From contig NZ_SZPQ01000002.1 of NCBI RefSeq assembly GCF_005217455.1, positions 310,001 to 374,000 on the forward strand: a stretch of DNA of 64,000 nt. The letters run 5' to 3'. Source of the stretch: Martelella alba. GTDB taxonomy: Bacteria > Pseudomonadota > Gammaproteobacteria > Enterobacterales > Enterobacteriaceae. This document shows, in pieces, positions 50,246 through 58,907 of the stretch (positions are counted from its first letter, which is position 1; each line of letters opens with the position of its first letter). The position numbers and the translations under genes were made by a program. The notes below the pieces were generated by a model. It saw only the letters and a list, made by a program, of their open reading frames with translations. It was not told the origin of the DNA and did no database searches.

Positions 50246-50701
50246 TTACAACCCGGCGGGTCTGGGAACTTCGAGATACTGTCCATTGATATCACGGCGA
50301 TAGTAATGCCCTTGGCTCACGTAATAACGCTCGCCATTCAAATCCAGCACCGTCATATTGCCATTATAGCCACCCGAGGCATAACCGGGCGCGGCCGGCG
50401 CCGCCGGCGGCGCATTAACGACCACATATTCGTTATTGTGGCGCTGGTAATAAACCCCATCCAGCACATAATAAGTCAATCCGGCCACCAGCACCGTCGC
50501 GGCCAGGCCTGGCAAAAAGCCGAACCTGTCTCCGGGGCGAGGAAAACCGCCCACCCAACCATGAGGACCATAATGGTAAGGATGATGATAAGGCCCGAAC
50601 CCAGGCCCGGGACCCGGCCCGCCATGCCACCCCGGCGCAGCAATACCCGCTACCGGAATAGCCAGGCTCAGCGACAACAGAGACACCAATAACTTTTTCA
50701 T
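50246..50701 (-). CDS. Secreted Gly/Pro/His/Tyr-rich protein, DUF6515-like
   Basis: 151 residues with a clear signal peptide (MKKLLVSLLSLSLAIPVAGIAAP), a Gly/Pro/His/Tyr-rich segment (GPGPGPGFGPYHHPYHYGPHG), one hydrophobic stretch (LAATVLVAGLTYYVLDGVYY, about 67-86) and a C-terminal part with repeated Tyr-Tyr motifs (GERYYVSQGHYYRRDINGQYLEV). The VYYQRHNNEYVVV and YY..G.YY pattern resembles the DUF6515 envelope family. Function unknown. Single-gene unit with its own terminator. Confidence 0.75.
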   Translation of the reverse strand: MKKLLVSLLSLSLAIPVAGIAAPGWHGGPGPGPGFGPYHHPYHYGPHGWVGGFPRPGDRFGFLPGLAATVLVAGLTYYVLDGVYYQRHNNEYVVVNAPPAAPAAPGYASGGYNGNMTVLDLNGERYYVSQGHYYRRDINGQYLEVPRPAGL

Positions 50702-50869
50702 CTTCGGATACCTAATGGAACTACGCCTGATAACATACCCATTTCTGATAAATACTATTAGGGCTTAACGGATTATAAGCAATATCCTTTACGCATCTTT
50801 TGTCGCATCTAACGATATCCTTACTATTGGGAAATAATTACTTGCAAATAAAGCACGGTCAACGCGCCC

Positions 50870-51046
50870 ATGACCGTTGGCCGGCCATGTAACCATATCA
50901 TATCAATGAATATTGCCCCGGCGATGATAAGCCTTTCTCATTTGCCGCGCTCCCGGCGCAATGTTATTGTTGCAAAAGCCTTCGGTTTCTCCGGGGCTGT
51001 TGTGATGTTGGACACCCACTTGTCTTTTGCGTGGGTGTTTTTTTTT
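50870..51046 (+). ncRNA. Candidate small RNA ending in a strong terminator
   Basis: A textbook + strand terminator (ACACCCAC/GTGGGTGT, 51012-51038, then nine T) lies where no + strand gene exists: the genes on both sides run on -. Upstream are GU-rich stretches (GTTATTGTTGC, GGCTGTTGTGATGTTG) and an imperfect stem AGCC..CGG/CCG.GGCT. This is the usual look of an Hfq-type small RNA. The 5' end is a guess; no known enteric sRNA was recognised. Confidence 0.45.
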
Positions 51047-51062
51047 GCCGAAAGCAGGGAAA

Positions 51063-51974
51063 TTATTTTACCAGATCATCCAGCCGTTGGTCATCAATAC
51101 CCGCCGGTTCCAGGTGCGCCGAAACCTCCGCCGCGGGAAACAGTTTGCGCACCGCCGCCTCGGCGGCGTCGCCGATATCATGGCCGACATCCACAGTCAG
51201 TTGACCGTCGACCTCAACATGCAACTCGACAAATACCCTGTCACCGCCGTTGCGGGTACGGATGTCATGCACGCCCCGCACCCCCTCGCAACTTAGCACG
51301 GCCGCCCGGATCCGCCGGCGCTCTCTGACATCCAGCTCCCGGTCTAAAAGCTGGATCAACGCCGAAAGCGCCATGCCGCGGGCATTCCATAACATATAGC
51401 AGGAAATGCCCAACGCCCCGGCGGCGTCTGATCGCGTCCAGCCAAACCGATCGTCGAGCACCAACGCGACCAGAACGGCAATATTTACGGCAACATCGGT
51501 GACATAATGGGCGCGATCGGCGGCTATGGCGGTAGAGCCGGTGCGCTTGACCACGAAGGTCTGCATCGCCACCAGGAACGCCGCCACCAAGCTGCTGCCG
51601 ATAATGACCAGGATACCGAGGGTTTGCTGGGAAAGCGGTTGGGGATGAATCAGGCGTCCGATGGATTCGATACCCAAGATCAGTCCCGCGCCGCCAAGCA
51701 AAAGCGACTGTACAAACGCGGCCACCGCTTCGGCCTTGCCATGGCCGTAGCGATGCCCTCTGTCCGCCGGACGCTGTGCATAATACACACCGGTAAGGGT
51801 GACCAGGGAAGCCAGAACATCCACCAGACCGTCCGCCGCCGAGGTCAGCAGCGAAATGGATCCGGTTGCCAGCCAGGCCCATATTTTAACCCCCACCAGG
51901 GACAGCGCGACGCCCAATGACGTTAGCGAAGCCAAGCGTGTCAGCCGTTTTTTCGCGGTATGGGTGGTTTTCAT
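51063..51974 (-). CDS. Cation diffusion facilitator (FieF/YiiP-like efflux)
   Basis: Proton-coupled efflux of divalent metals (Zn, Fe, Cd in relatives). 303 residues, six TM segments in the first 210 and a cytoplasmic metallochaperone-like domain. Transport-site residues are present: SAADGLVDVLASL on TM2 (the two Asp) and ADRAHYVTDVAVN on TM5 (His and Asp). RYGHGKAEAVAAF and EGVRGVHDIRTRNGGDRVFVELHVEVD are family signatures. AGAGG ribosome site. Metal cannot be told from sequence; not a clear FieF orthologue. Confidence 0.9.
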   Translation of the reverse strand: MKTTHTAKKRLTRLASLTSLGVALSLVGVKIWAWLATGSISLLTSAADGLVDVLASLVTLTGVYYAQRPADRGHRYGHGKAEAVAAFVQSLLLGGAGLILGIESIGRLIHPQPLSQQTLGILVIIGSSLVAAFLVAMQTFVVKRTGSTAIAADRAHYVTDVAVNIAVLVALVLDDRFGWTRSDAAGALGISCYMLWNARGMALSALIQLLDRELDVRERRRIRAAVLSCEGVRGVHDIRTRNGGDRVFVELHVEVDGQLTVDVGHDIGDAAEAAVRKLFPAAEVSAHLEPAGIDDQRLDDLVK

Positions 51975-52209
51975 CAGGCCTCTTTCCCGTCAGCGCGTTT
52001 TACCGCTCTTTCCCAATATTGTTTTCCGAGGTTCATTTACTTTTTCATAAGACAACCGGACAAACACCGTTTAGTGGCCATTGCGTCAAGAATATCCGCT
52101 AGACTTGACCCGGCCGACGCCGATAGGCGCCGGCACAAATAGCGGCGTGGTAGGGTATCAATTTCAATGGGTTCCGGTCCACGCAATTTTAGCCAATGTC
52201 GGCCGGCTC

Positions 52210-52590
52210 TCACAAACAGGGGGTATCGTCACCGTCTCTTCCCTGCAGACTGTTGACCGCGTAGGTGACCACGCCGAACACCGCCACCCCTTCCTGCTCC
52301 GGATCAATAAGCCTTTTTTCACCACGCGTGCCCAGGCTTTCCAACGCCGGTACGGGGTAAAGACGCAAGCGGCGGATAACATAGGCCCCTTCCACCGCCG
52401 CCAGCACAATGCTACCGTGGGCGGGTTTCAATGCCGCGTCCACCACCAGGATCGCCCCAGGGAAAATGCCCGCCGCCAGGCAGGCCTCCTCCATCCGCAC
52501 CAGAGAGGTGGAGGCCGGATGGGGTATACAGGCTTTATCGAGGCTGACTCGATTTTTAATGTCACTCTGCGCCGGAGAGGGGAAACCCAT
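52210..52590 (-). CDS. UmuD'-like protein, pre-trimmed and lacking the Ser-Lys dyad
   Basis: 126 residues aligning with E. coli UmuD from Gly25, the first residue of active UmuD': MGFPSPAQSD against CGFPSPAADY; HPASTSLV against HPSATYFV; GILVVDAAL-like and HGSIVLAAVEGAYVIRRLRL; VFGVVTYAVNSL. The 24-residue arm with the cleavage site is absent. The catalytic Ser60 position is Ala36 (EEACLAAGI against GDSMIDGGI) and Lys97 is Arg73, so self-cleavage is impossible. GAGG ribosome site seven bases before ATG, and a perfect LexA box further upstream. No umuC is adjacent. It resembles in concept HumD of phage P1, a natural UmuD' analogue. Confidence 0.8.
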   Translation of the reverse strand: MGFPSPAQSDIKNRVSLDKACIPHPASTSLVRMEEACLAAGIFPGAILVVDAALKPAHGSIVLAAVEGAYVIRRLRLYPVPALESLGTRGEKRLIDPEQEGVAVFGVVTYAVNSLQGRDGDDTPCL

Positions 52591-52603
52591 TTGACACCTC
52601 CTA

Positions 52604-52623
52604 TACTGTATTTTTATACAGTA
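52604..52623 (-). promoter_or_regulatory. LexA (SOS) box before the UmuD'-like gene
   Basis: TACTGTATTTTTATACAGTA fits the CTGT-N8-ACAG LexA consensus perfectly and extends to 10-base palindromic arms (52601-52626). It lies 14 bases before the start codon, so it would overlap the promoter and make the gene DNA-damage inducible. Confidence 0.93.
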
Positions 52624-52850
52624 TAGTGAAAGCCTGATGGCATTGTGAAGCACCCGCCGGCTCCTTTCCGCCATCCACCTGATAGGCCGGAAAATTCTTT
52701 TTATCCGGCTTAGCAGCGCGATACCCACGATAATTCACAAGGCGCCATGACGGCCGTGGGCGCACATGATCAACAAGAAGGCAAAAAGCCCCATGGCAAG
52801 TGTATACTCAATGTGGCTTATGGAACATTTGGCGAATGCCTACACCGCCA

Positions 52851-53354
52851 ATGCCTGTTATCAAGGAGACAAACATCAACAAAATCGCATGGTGCGTTTC
52901 CACTAACATACCCTCAATCGGCATTTTTCCCGCTGCGCGGCAACCGCGACACGGCGGGGCCACGGATTGCGCCCGTGGACGTTACGCGCCCAGCCGACTG
53001 GCGAAATGGGCCAAGGCTCGCTCCGGGCTGCCAGCCGGGTTGATAGCGACGGTGTTGTTGCTGTCGGCTTGCTCGTCAACCTATAAAGGCATCGAATGCC
53101 GCGGCGAAATCAAACGGCTTTCCGGCCAGCCGCTGGGTGAAACCCAAGCGCTAATTATTGATCATTTCAGTTCTTTTACCGTCACGACTGCCGGGCAGAC
53201 GGTGAACAGTGGTATGCTGCATTCCGCCGACCGGACACAATATATCCCGTCGGCGATGACCCGTGAGGGTTTTCTGGCGCAGCGCTTGTCGGATAAGCGG
53301 TTTAGTATCGTCGATGCGGCCGGCGATCGTTGGACAACCTATACCTGCCCATGA
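52851..53354 (+). CDS. Putative small lipoprotein, start unclear
   Basis: The frame contains a hydrophobic stretch and lipobox (LPAGLIATVLLLSAC, Cys codon at 53070) followed by a 94-residue polar domain (STYKGIECRGEIKRLSGQPLGETQ ... DRWTTYTCP) with two cysteines. The hydrophobic part lies too far from any ATG: the nearest in-frame ATG, 52851, gives a 73-residue leader before the lipid Cys. Either a rare start codon or an upstream frameshift is involved. Function unknown. Confidence 0.5.
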   Translation: MPVIKETNINKIAWCVSTNIPSIGIFPAARQPRHGGATDCARGRYAPSRLAKWAKARSGLPAGLIATVLLLSACSSTYKGIECRGEIKRLSGQPLGETQALIIDHFSSFTVTTAGQTVNSGMLHSADRTQYIPSAMTREGFLAQRLSDKRFSIVDAAGDRWTTYTCP

Positions 53355-53508
53355 TGACCGCGCTTCACCGCGTTTGATGGCGGGTTTCGCGCGAATACCC
53401 GAAAATCGGGGAAGGAGAAAATGTGGAATTTAGCAATACAAACCCCATCGTCGACCGATGGATTTGGCTAGGCAGTTGCGGCCATGATGCCGATAACCAA
53501 TTGAATAA

Positions 53509-53568
53509 TGGCGGAGAGAGAGGGATTTGAACCCTCGGAAGGATTGCTCCTTCAACGGTTTTCGAGAC
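53509..53568 (-). other. 3' fragment of tRNA-Ser(CGA): prophage attachment site
   Basis: On the - strand the sequence runs from GGTCTCGAAAACCG (anticodon loop, anticodon CGA) through the long variable arm and T arm (GGGTTCAAATCCC) to CTCTCTCCGCCA, the 3' end with encoded CCA. The 5' half of the tRNA is missing; AT-rich foreign sequence takes its place. This is the displaced half left when a phage integrates into a tRNA gene. Confidence 0.85.
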
Positions 53569-54033
53569 CCACCAATTATCATTATTTATCATAGTATTAT
53601 ATTCATTATTGAGAAAAATACACTGATTTCAGCTATCGTAAAATCATGATGTTACATTCATAAGTTCGTTATTTTTCTCATCATCAAACTGAATATTACA
53701 TCCCCGGACAATCACCAAATTCCCCTGTCCCCATACCATTGATCACCCACGTCACTACACACCAGCAAAGCAAACCATCCTCATCGTTTTCTGGTATCGG
53801 TACATGCTGCCCTGGTGCCTCCAGGCTCTCCAGACGCCTGCATGGCAAAACCACATACCGGCAGATGACCAACTAACCGTTCGACATTTGGGTATGTAAA
53901 CATATCGAGAAAAAATACAATGCATGTCATTGAATGGCTATGGGATAGTGTGCAAGATGATAGGAAAAGTTGAAAAGTTGTAAGTTCTAAGGTACATGAA
54001 TAAATATTAAAAAATCTAACCAGGAGTATATTT
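53569..54033. other. AT-rich leader between att site and cargo gene
   Basis: No gene seen. A possible promoter for the next gene is TTGAAA (53970-53975), 17 bases, TACATG (53993-53998). An AGGAG ribosome site lies at 54022-54026. No integrase is present at this end. Confidence 0.35.
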
Positions 54034-55341
54034 ATGCTAGACGAATATTCAATCGACCATCGTTCGGATGCAATCATAGATAGTCGCACTAGGAATTATT
54101 TCGAGGAAATTAAATCTTCATTTACTGTGGGTAATTATCGATCCGCCGTTGTTATGCTTTGGTCTGTTGTTATATGTGATTTGATTTTTAAGCTTAAAGA
54201 TCTTTCTGATTTTTATAACGATACTACAGCGAAAAGTATTCTTGATGATATCAAAAAAAAGCAAGATGAAAATCCAAACTCACCAGCTTGGGAAATGGAT
54301 TTGATAAAGTTGGTCATAGAACGAACAAACATTATAGATCGGACACATAGAGCAGGATTGGAATATCTCCAATCTCAGCGACACCTATCCGCTCACCCAG
54401 TGATCCATGAAGGAACTGAATTACATCGCCCAAATAGAGATGAAGTCCGTGCAATGATGCGACATGCTTTAGATAGTGTTTTAACTAAACCCGCATTACC
54501 TACACGGCAAATAACTGAGCAGATGCTTCAAGACATAGAGAAAATTAAAAACTTATTTCCATCAGATCATTTACTAACCACATATTTAGAAAGCAAATAT
54601 TTTTCTAAATTTTCAAATGAAGTGGCAAATGCGGTATTCAAATCTTTATGGAAATTGGTTTTCAGAACTAAAAACCAAGAATGTGATAGAAATAGGGATA
54701 TAAATTTCCGCGTACTTATTTTATTATCAAAAAAGGAAATGGCATTAACTTATGAATGGGTTTCTAAAGAGGTAAAATATTATAGTAATATATCAAATGA
54801 TGATGATATTTTATCTTTAACGGTTAAATTCTTGGCCATCAATTCAAGTTTGTATAATCTTTTTGAGGAACATGCTAAAACGGCAATAAGTCAACATGCA
54901 AAATCTAATACCTCATCAATAGTTTATGCAAATTTTTTATTTGATAATATTCAGGCACAAGTCGAGGCATTTAAAGCCGCACTACGAAGTTTACAACTTA
55001 CAAGCATTGAAAGAGAAGAATGGGATTTCTTGATAAATTTATGCGAAAATAATGAAGAACTACACAGTATTAGACATCTTGCAAACATATATTATTCCGA
55101 AAGTCGCAGTTTTGATATTGCGGACAGAAGGTTTTCTCAGGCGATAACTACTGAACTTGAACATTACGAATTAGATGATTTAATTGACCTTGTAAATAAT
55201 TCAAATGGTAACAGTCAATGTTATTCTCGCGGACGTGCATCGATAGATCATTTAGATGTCAGAAATAAAATTCTCAAAATAAGTCCTAGATACGACTTCA
55301 CACCGCACAATCACTTCTTCTCAGAAGTAACTAAACTTTAA
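54034..55341 (+). CDS. HEPN-like prophage cargo protein, possible defence factor
   Basis: 435 residues, strongly AT-rich compared with its neighbours. The N-terminal 150 residues look like a HEPN domain: helical, GNYRSAVVMLWSVVICDLIFKL at 33-54, and an R-x4-H motif at Arg116-His121 (QRHLSAHPVI), the usual HEPN ribonuclease signature. The remaining 280 residues are helical with repeat-like helix pairs and no recognised motif. Cytoplasmic, no TM. It is the first gene inside the att site and is read opposite to the tail genes, the usual place for lysogen-expressed cargo. HEPN proteins in such positions often act as abortive-infection toxins; that role is inference. Confidence 0.7.
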   Translation: MLDEYSIDHRSDAIIDSRTRNYFEEIKSSFTVGNYRSAVVMLWSVVICDLIFKLKDLSDFYNDTTAKSILDDIKKKQDENPNSPAWEMDLIKLVIERTNIIDRTHRAGLEYLQSQRHLSAHPVIHEGTELHRPNRDEVRAMMRHALDSVLTKPALPTRQITEQMLQDIEKIKNLFPSDHLLTTYLESKYFSKFSNEVANAVFKSLWKLVFRTKNQECDRNRDINFRVLILLSKKEMALTYEWVSKEVKYYSNISNDDDILSLTVKFLAINSSLYNLFEEHAKTAISQHAKSNTSSIVYANFLFDNIQAQVEAFKAALRSLQLTSIEREEWDFLINLCENNEELHSIRHLANIYYSESRSFDIADRRFSQAITTELEHYELDDLIDLVNNSNGNSQCYSRGRASIDHLDVRNKILKISPRYDFTPHNHFFSEVTKL

Positions 55342-55409
55342 AGTTAAAGGATACCCCCAATAGCCTAAAAAATACTTTACAATGATCATGGGCCATCCGT
55401 GGCCCGTTT

Positions 55410-56840
55410 TTACAGATAGGACATGGCGTTTTCCATGTCTGATTCAATAAGCGAAACCGGCCAATAAACAAATTTATTAACATATCCATTGAGATATTGA
55501 GTTGATGTATAAGTTCCCTTGCCTATCAATAACGTCGATAATGCAGTCGGTAATGCTGTTACAGCCATAGAATACCAATTGTAACCGTCAAAAACTTTCA
55601 TTTCAAGAGATGATCCATCGAATGAAAATATTGCCGATTGAGTACTGTCTCGAACCTCCAATAAACTAGGAACCTCCAGATTTTGTGCGGTCCCACTTGT
55701 ATCAGGAATATCGCCCAGCGCAGCGCCTTCGGCTCCTGTCGTTGACGGTGGGCGGTACGAAAACCGTATCGCCGGGTATTGAGTGGTAGCGCCCTGACTG
55801 ATTACGCATGCCGATGCCAATGAGCCATATTTCCCGGTAATTAATTGCAAACTATGCGGAAATGTTACTGAAATAAAAATGGTACCAGAAGAGGCGTTGA
55901 CAAAATCAGATGACGGATTTGTTACTAATTGGTCTGAATTTCTTGACGCTGAAACACCCGTAGCGGGAACATATGAGCTGCATCCATCACCTCTTTCCGG
56001 TTGCGCTCCCCAAATATACAAATATGTTGGTGTTGTAGGTAGGTATGACGGCAATGCCGTTGCAGATGCATCGTTATTAACAAGTGCTACGGTAAATTGT
56101 GGTGATACAGCGGTTGATGGCGTAATGGTTATTGAACAACGATACCAACCATTTATGAATGGTTCTATTGTTGTCTGTAGCAAACCGACAGTAGAGGATC
56201 CGGCAGAAATTTTACCGATGACGCCATTTTCCAAATCAAAATTGGCAAATGCTGTAACATCGACCGCGCCTTGGGCGGCCAATTGGATTATTTTAGCGGT
56301 CCCCGCTTTTGCAAAAATGCTGAATGTATAGGGATTGCTAACTACAGCATTTCCCTGCGTTATTGCTAACAGTGTACGCACAGCCGCGGATGAATCTGTA
56401 GCCTCGATAATTTTGGTAGCAGTTGTGTTTCCATCCGGCGATATTTCATTATTTGATGTTAATTCAATATTCGCGGGCGTCCAGCTTTCAGTCTGTGTAA
56501 AATCTTGACTCCATAGAATCTGATTGGTGGCAGAATACTCAGACCTAAATCCAAGACAGTCATGCGTAATGGGGTGATAGTCTATTGCCGGAACATTAGC
56601 CGCCACATATTCCAATAATCCCTCAGCATTAATCTGTGTTGCTGTAGTGGAACGAGAAAATGATAAAATATTAGTAACGTCAGTTGCGCGAGTTATAGCC
56701 CCTGCAAGATTTTTTAAAATAAATCTTCCTTTTTTAAAATCAGCATATAAACTGGCTCCGTCGGGTAGTGGAGCATTAACGGATGGTAATAACGATGTAT
56801 CACCAATATAAGATTTATTGCTCTTTATTACGGTAGCCAT
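55410..56840 (-). CDS. Phage tail protein with carbohydrate-binding-like domains
   Basis: 476 residues. N-terminal segment (PLPDGASLYADFKKGRFILKNLAGA ... SFSRSTTATQINAEGLLEYVAANVPAIDYHP) is the conserved start of many phage spike/fibre proteins. Two beta-sandwich regions follow (SWTPANIELTSN..., TGTIFISVTFPH...FDGSSLEMKVFDGYNWYSM) in the style of LamG/CBM folds. AGGAA ribosome site. It lies three bases after the spike gene and is probably a receptor-binding component at the tail tip. Phage origin is firm, exact role is inferred. Confidence 0.75.
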   Translation of the reverse strand: MATVIKSNKSYIGDTSLLPSVNAPLPDGASLYADFKKGRFILKNLAGAITRATDVTNILSFSRSTTATQINAEGLLEYVAANVPAIDYHPITHDCLGFRSEYSATNQILWSQDFTQTESWTPANIELTSNNEISPDGNTTATKIIEATDSSAAVRTLLAITQGNAVVSNPYTFSIFAKAGTAKIIQLAAQGAVDVTAFANFDLENGVIGKISAGSSTVGLLQTTIEPFINGWYRCSITITPSTAVSPQFTVALVNNDASATALPSYLPTTPTYLYIWGAQPERGDGCSSYVPATGVSASRNSDQLVTNPSSDFVNASSGTIFISVTFPHSLQLITGKYGSLASACVISQGATTQYPAIRFSYRPPSTTGAEGAALGDIPDTSGTAQNLEVPSLLEVRDSTQSAIFSFDGSSLEMKVFDGYNWYSMAVTALPTALSTLLIGKGTYTSTQYLNGYVNKFVYWPVSLIESDMENAMSYL

Positions 56841-56843
56841 AAA

Positions 56844-58904
56844 TTATATTCCTGCGTTTAGGTTAGTTGTTACATTGGTTTGCGTACCAGTAAGATTTAG
56901 GCTGTTTTGTGCGTTCCCAGCACAATGGTTAAATGAAATATCAACATCTGTCAAATCTCCAGATATTGAGATTGGATATTGTTGTGTAACTGTATCCTGT
57001 GTGTCCCTTATTTTATTATTTGCAATAGAGCTTTTTGAAATGGCAACATCGGATTGAATACCATTACCAGAAACGGATTGACCATTATTGTAAATTTTAT
57101 TATTGGTAATATCGACATTTATCGCATCGCCGCCTTCAAAATGAATGCCATGGCGACCATTCAAATAAATGTGATTTCCAGATATGCTATGATTCTGATT
57201 CTCATGATTAAGTTTTATATTAATGCCATCTTCCCCATTGTTGCATATATGGTTTCCATCGAGAGAATAAGCGCCTTCTAAAACATCTGAATTTGTTGTA
57301 TTGAAATAAATTCCATGGCTGGTATTTTCTTTAATTATATTATTTTTTAATATCCCATAGCTCCCCGGCTTACCGCCGCCATTTGTACCAACTGAAGCCT
57401 TGAAGCCATATTTATTTGCTCGCAAATTATTGTTTATAGCGATAAGTCCTTCAATACCGCAATCGCCAATTCCACCATAATTGCCAGTACAAATATTATC
57501 CGTAACAATTGCATCCTGTGCTATACCATTTGACAATTGAGGCTCAAAAAATATTCCATAATTAGTATTTCCATTGCACACATTTTTTGATACAAAAATA
57601 GGTTCACTATCTAAATTGCTTGTTCCTAAACCTATTCCAGAAGCCCCTGCATCTCCAACCACCGCCAGCCGGCCGCAATTTTGAACCAGACAACGCGTTA
57701 TGGAGACATTATTTGGCATATCGACACCAAGACCGGTTGCGCCAGTATTAATAATTGCAATATTATCAATCACACAATTTTGATAGTATTGCATGAATAT
57801 CCCTTTTATGTCGGGAATATAATTTCTTGTTGGATGTATTTGCTGGTTTTCTCCGTCAATTGTAAAATTGCTAAATAACAGATTTTGTATATAAGTGCCG
57901 TTCCCTCTATAATATATAGGGGCCTGATAACTCATTGGTAGTAAAACAGTAGATCCTCTTCCTGCTCCAACTAAAGAAACATTTGATTTTGGCGTGGTTG
58001 GAAAATAACATTTATAATTTCCTTCTGGAATAAATAATGTTCCTCCGCCATTAGCATTAAGCCAATCATATCCACGTTGTAGCGCTCTATGAGCGTCATC
58101 ATTTTCTTTTAAACCGCAATCTTTTGCGTTTAATATCAATCCTGATTTTCTTAATGAATCTATTTGAGATTTCATTATCGTCATCATATTCTGAATTGAA
58201 TCAGGTAAACCAGGAAGCCGCAGATCGCCGAACTCGTCAACCGATCCATAGGCTGCGTTTTCCGCATCGGTTAAACGTAATATATGAGGCGCAAAATTTT
58301 TATTAGTTAAATTCACTCTATCTTGCAATGATCCATCAATCCCAGGAATATAAATATTCCCATCATTGTCTGATACTGATAATGGATTACTATTAACGTC
58401 CAGAATAATTGCTGTATTTTCATTAGTCTCAGCATTAATAAGCGCATTGATTGCCTCAATCGCTGCCCCACTCGGATACGTTTTCTGTGCTCCGGTGGAG
58501 TCGAGTACGGCTGTAGGAGTGCCGCTCACATTTTCCCAAATGGCATACGTCTGAGAATTATCTGTTGAGATAACAGAGAACAGACCGTTATTGGGGATAG
58601 TTCCCGTAGTAATAGCAGTCTGAGCTAAATCCATAGTGGCATAAGCGTTGCCAAGGCCGGCTACGGAGTCGGCAGCAGTAACAGCGTCGTTTTTCGCAGC
58701 AGTGGCATCAGTAACAGCCTGCTGAGTAGTAACTACGTTCTGGCCGGTAGTTACCACGTCAGCGGCGGTTTGGGTGGCGGATTGCTGCGCTGCGGTCTGG
58801 GCGGCCTGGGCGGCCGTGACATTCTGCACTGTTTTCTCAACAGCATCGGCAGCACTGGCGGCCGCCGCAACGGCCCCAGAATTAGACGGATTGAACATTC
58901 CCAT
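56844..58904 (-). CDS. Phage tail spike with right-handed beta-helix
   Basis: 686 residues. The first 90 are Ala/Thr/Gln-rich helical coil (AAAASAADAVEKTVQNVTAAQ), like the shaft of phage fibres. From about residue 265 (LNAKDCGLKENDDAHRALQRGYDWLNANGGGTLFIPEGNYKCYFPTT) begins a pectate-lyase-like beta-helix with repeated short strands (NNVSITRCLVQNCG, SISGNHIYLNGRHGIHFEGG, DVDISFNHC). Such spikes bind or cut host surface polysaccharide. Catalytic residues cannot be assigned by eye. Confidence 0.82.
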   Translation of the reverse strand: MGMFNPSNSGAVAAAASAADAVEKTVQNVTAAQAAQTAAQQSATQTAADVVTTGQNVVTTQQAVTDATAAKNDAVTAADSVAGLGNAYATMDLAQTAITTGTIPNNGLFSVISTDNSQTYAIWENVSGTPTAVLDSTGAQKTYPSGAAIEAINALINAETNENTAIILDVNSNPLSVSDNDGNIYIPGIDGSLQDRVNLTNKNFAPHILRLTDAENAAYGSVDEFGDLRLPGLPDSIQNMMTIMKSQIDSLRKSGLILNAKDCGLKENDDAHRALQRGYDWLNANGGGTLFIPEGNYKCYFPTTPKSNVSLVGAGRGSTVLLPMSYQAPIYYRGNGTYIQNLLFSNFTIDGENQQIHPTRNYIPDIKGIFMQYYQNCVIDNIAIINTGATGLGVDMPNNVSITRCLVQNCGRLAVVGDAGASGIGLGTSNLDSEPIFVSKNVCNGNTNYGIFFEPQLSNGIAQDAIVTDNICTGNYGGIGDCGIEGLIAINNNLRANKYGFKASVGTNGGGKPGSYGILKNNIIKENTSHGIYFNTTNSDVLEGAYSLDGNHICNNGEDGINIKLNHENQNHSISGNHIYLNGRHGIHFEGGDAINVDITNNKIYNNGQSVSGNGIQSDVAISKSSIANNKIRDTQDTVTQQYPISISGDLTDVDISFNHCAGNAQNSLNLTGTQTNVTTNLNAGI

Positions 58905-58907
58905 GGA

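Noticed and set aside
53365-53592. 75-codon - strand frame over the tRNA-Ser fragment
   Set aside because: Its residues are the translated tRNA remnant and flanking att sequence, not a protein.
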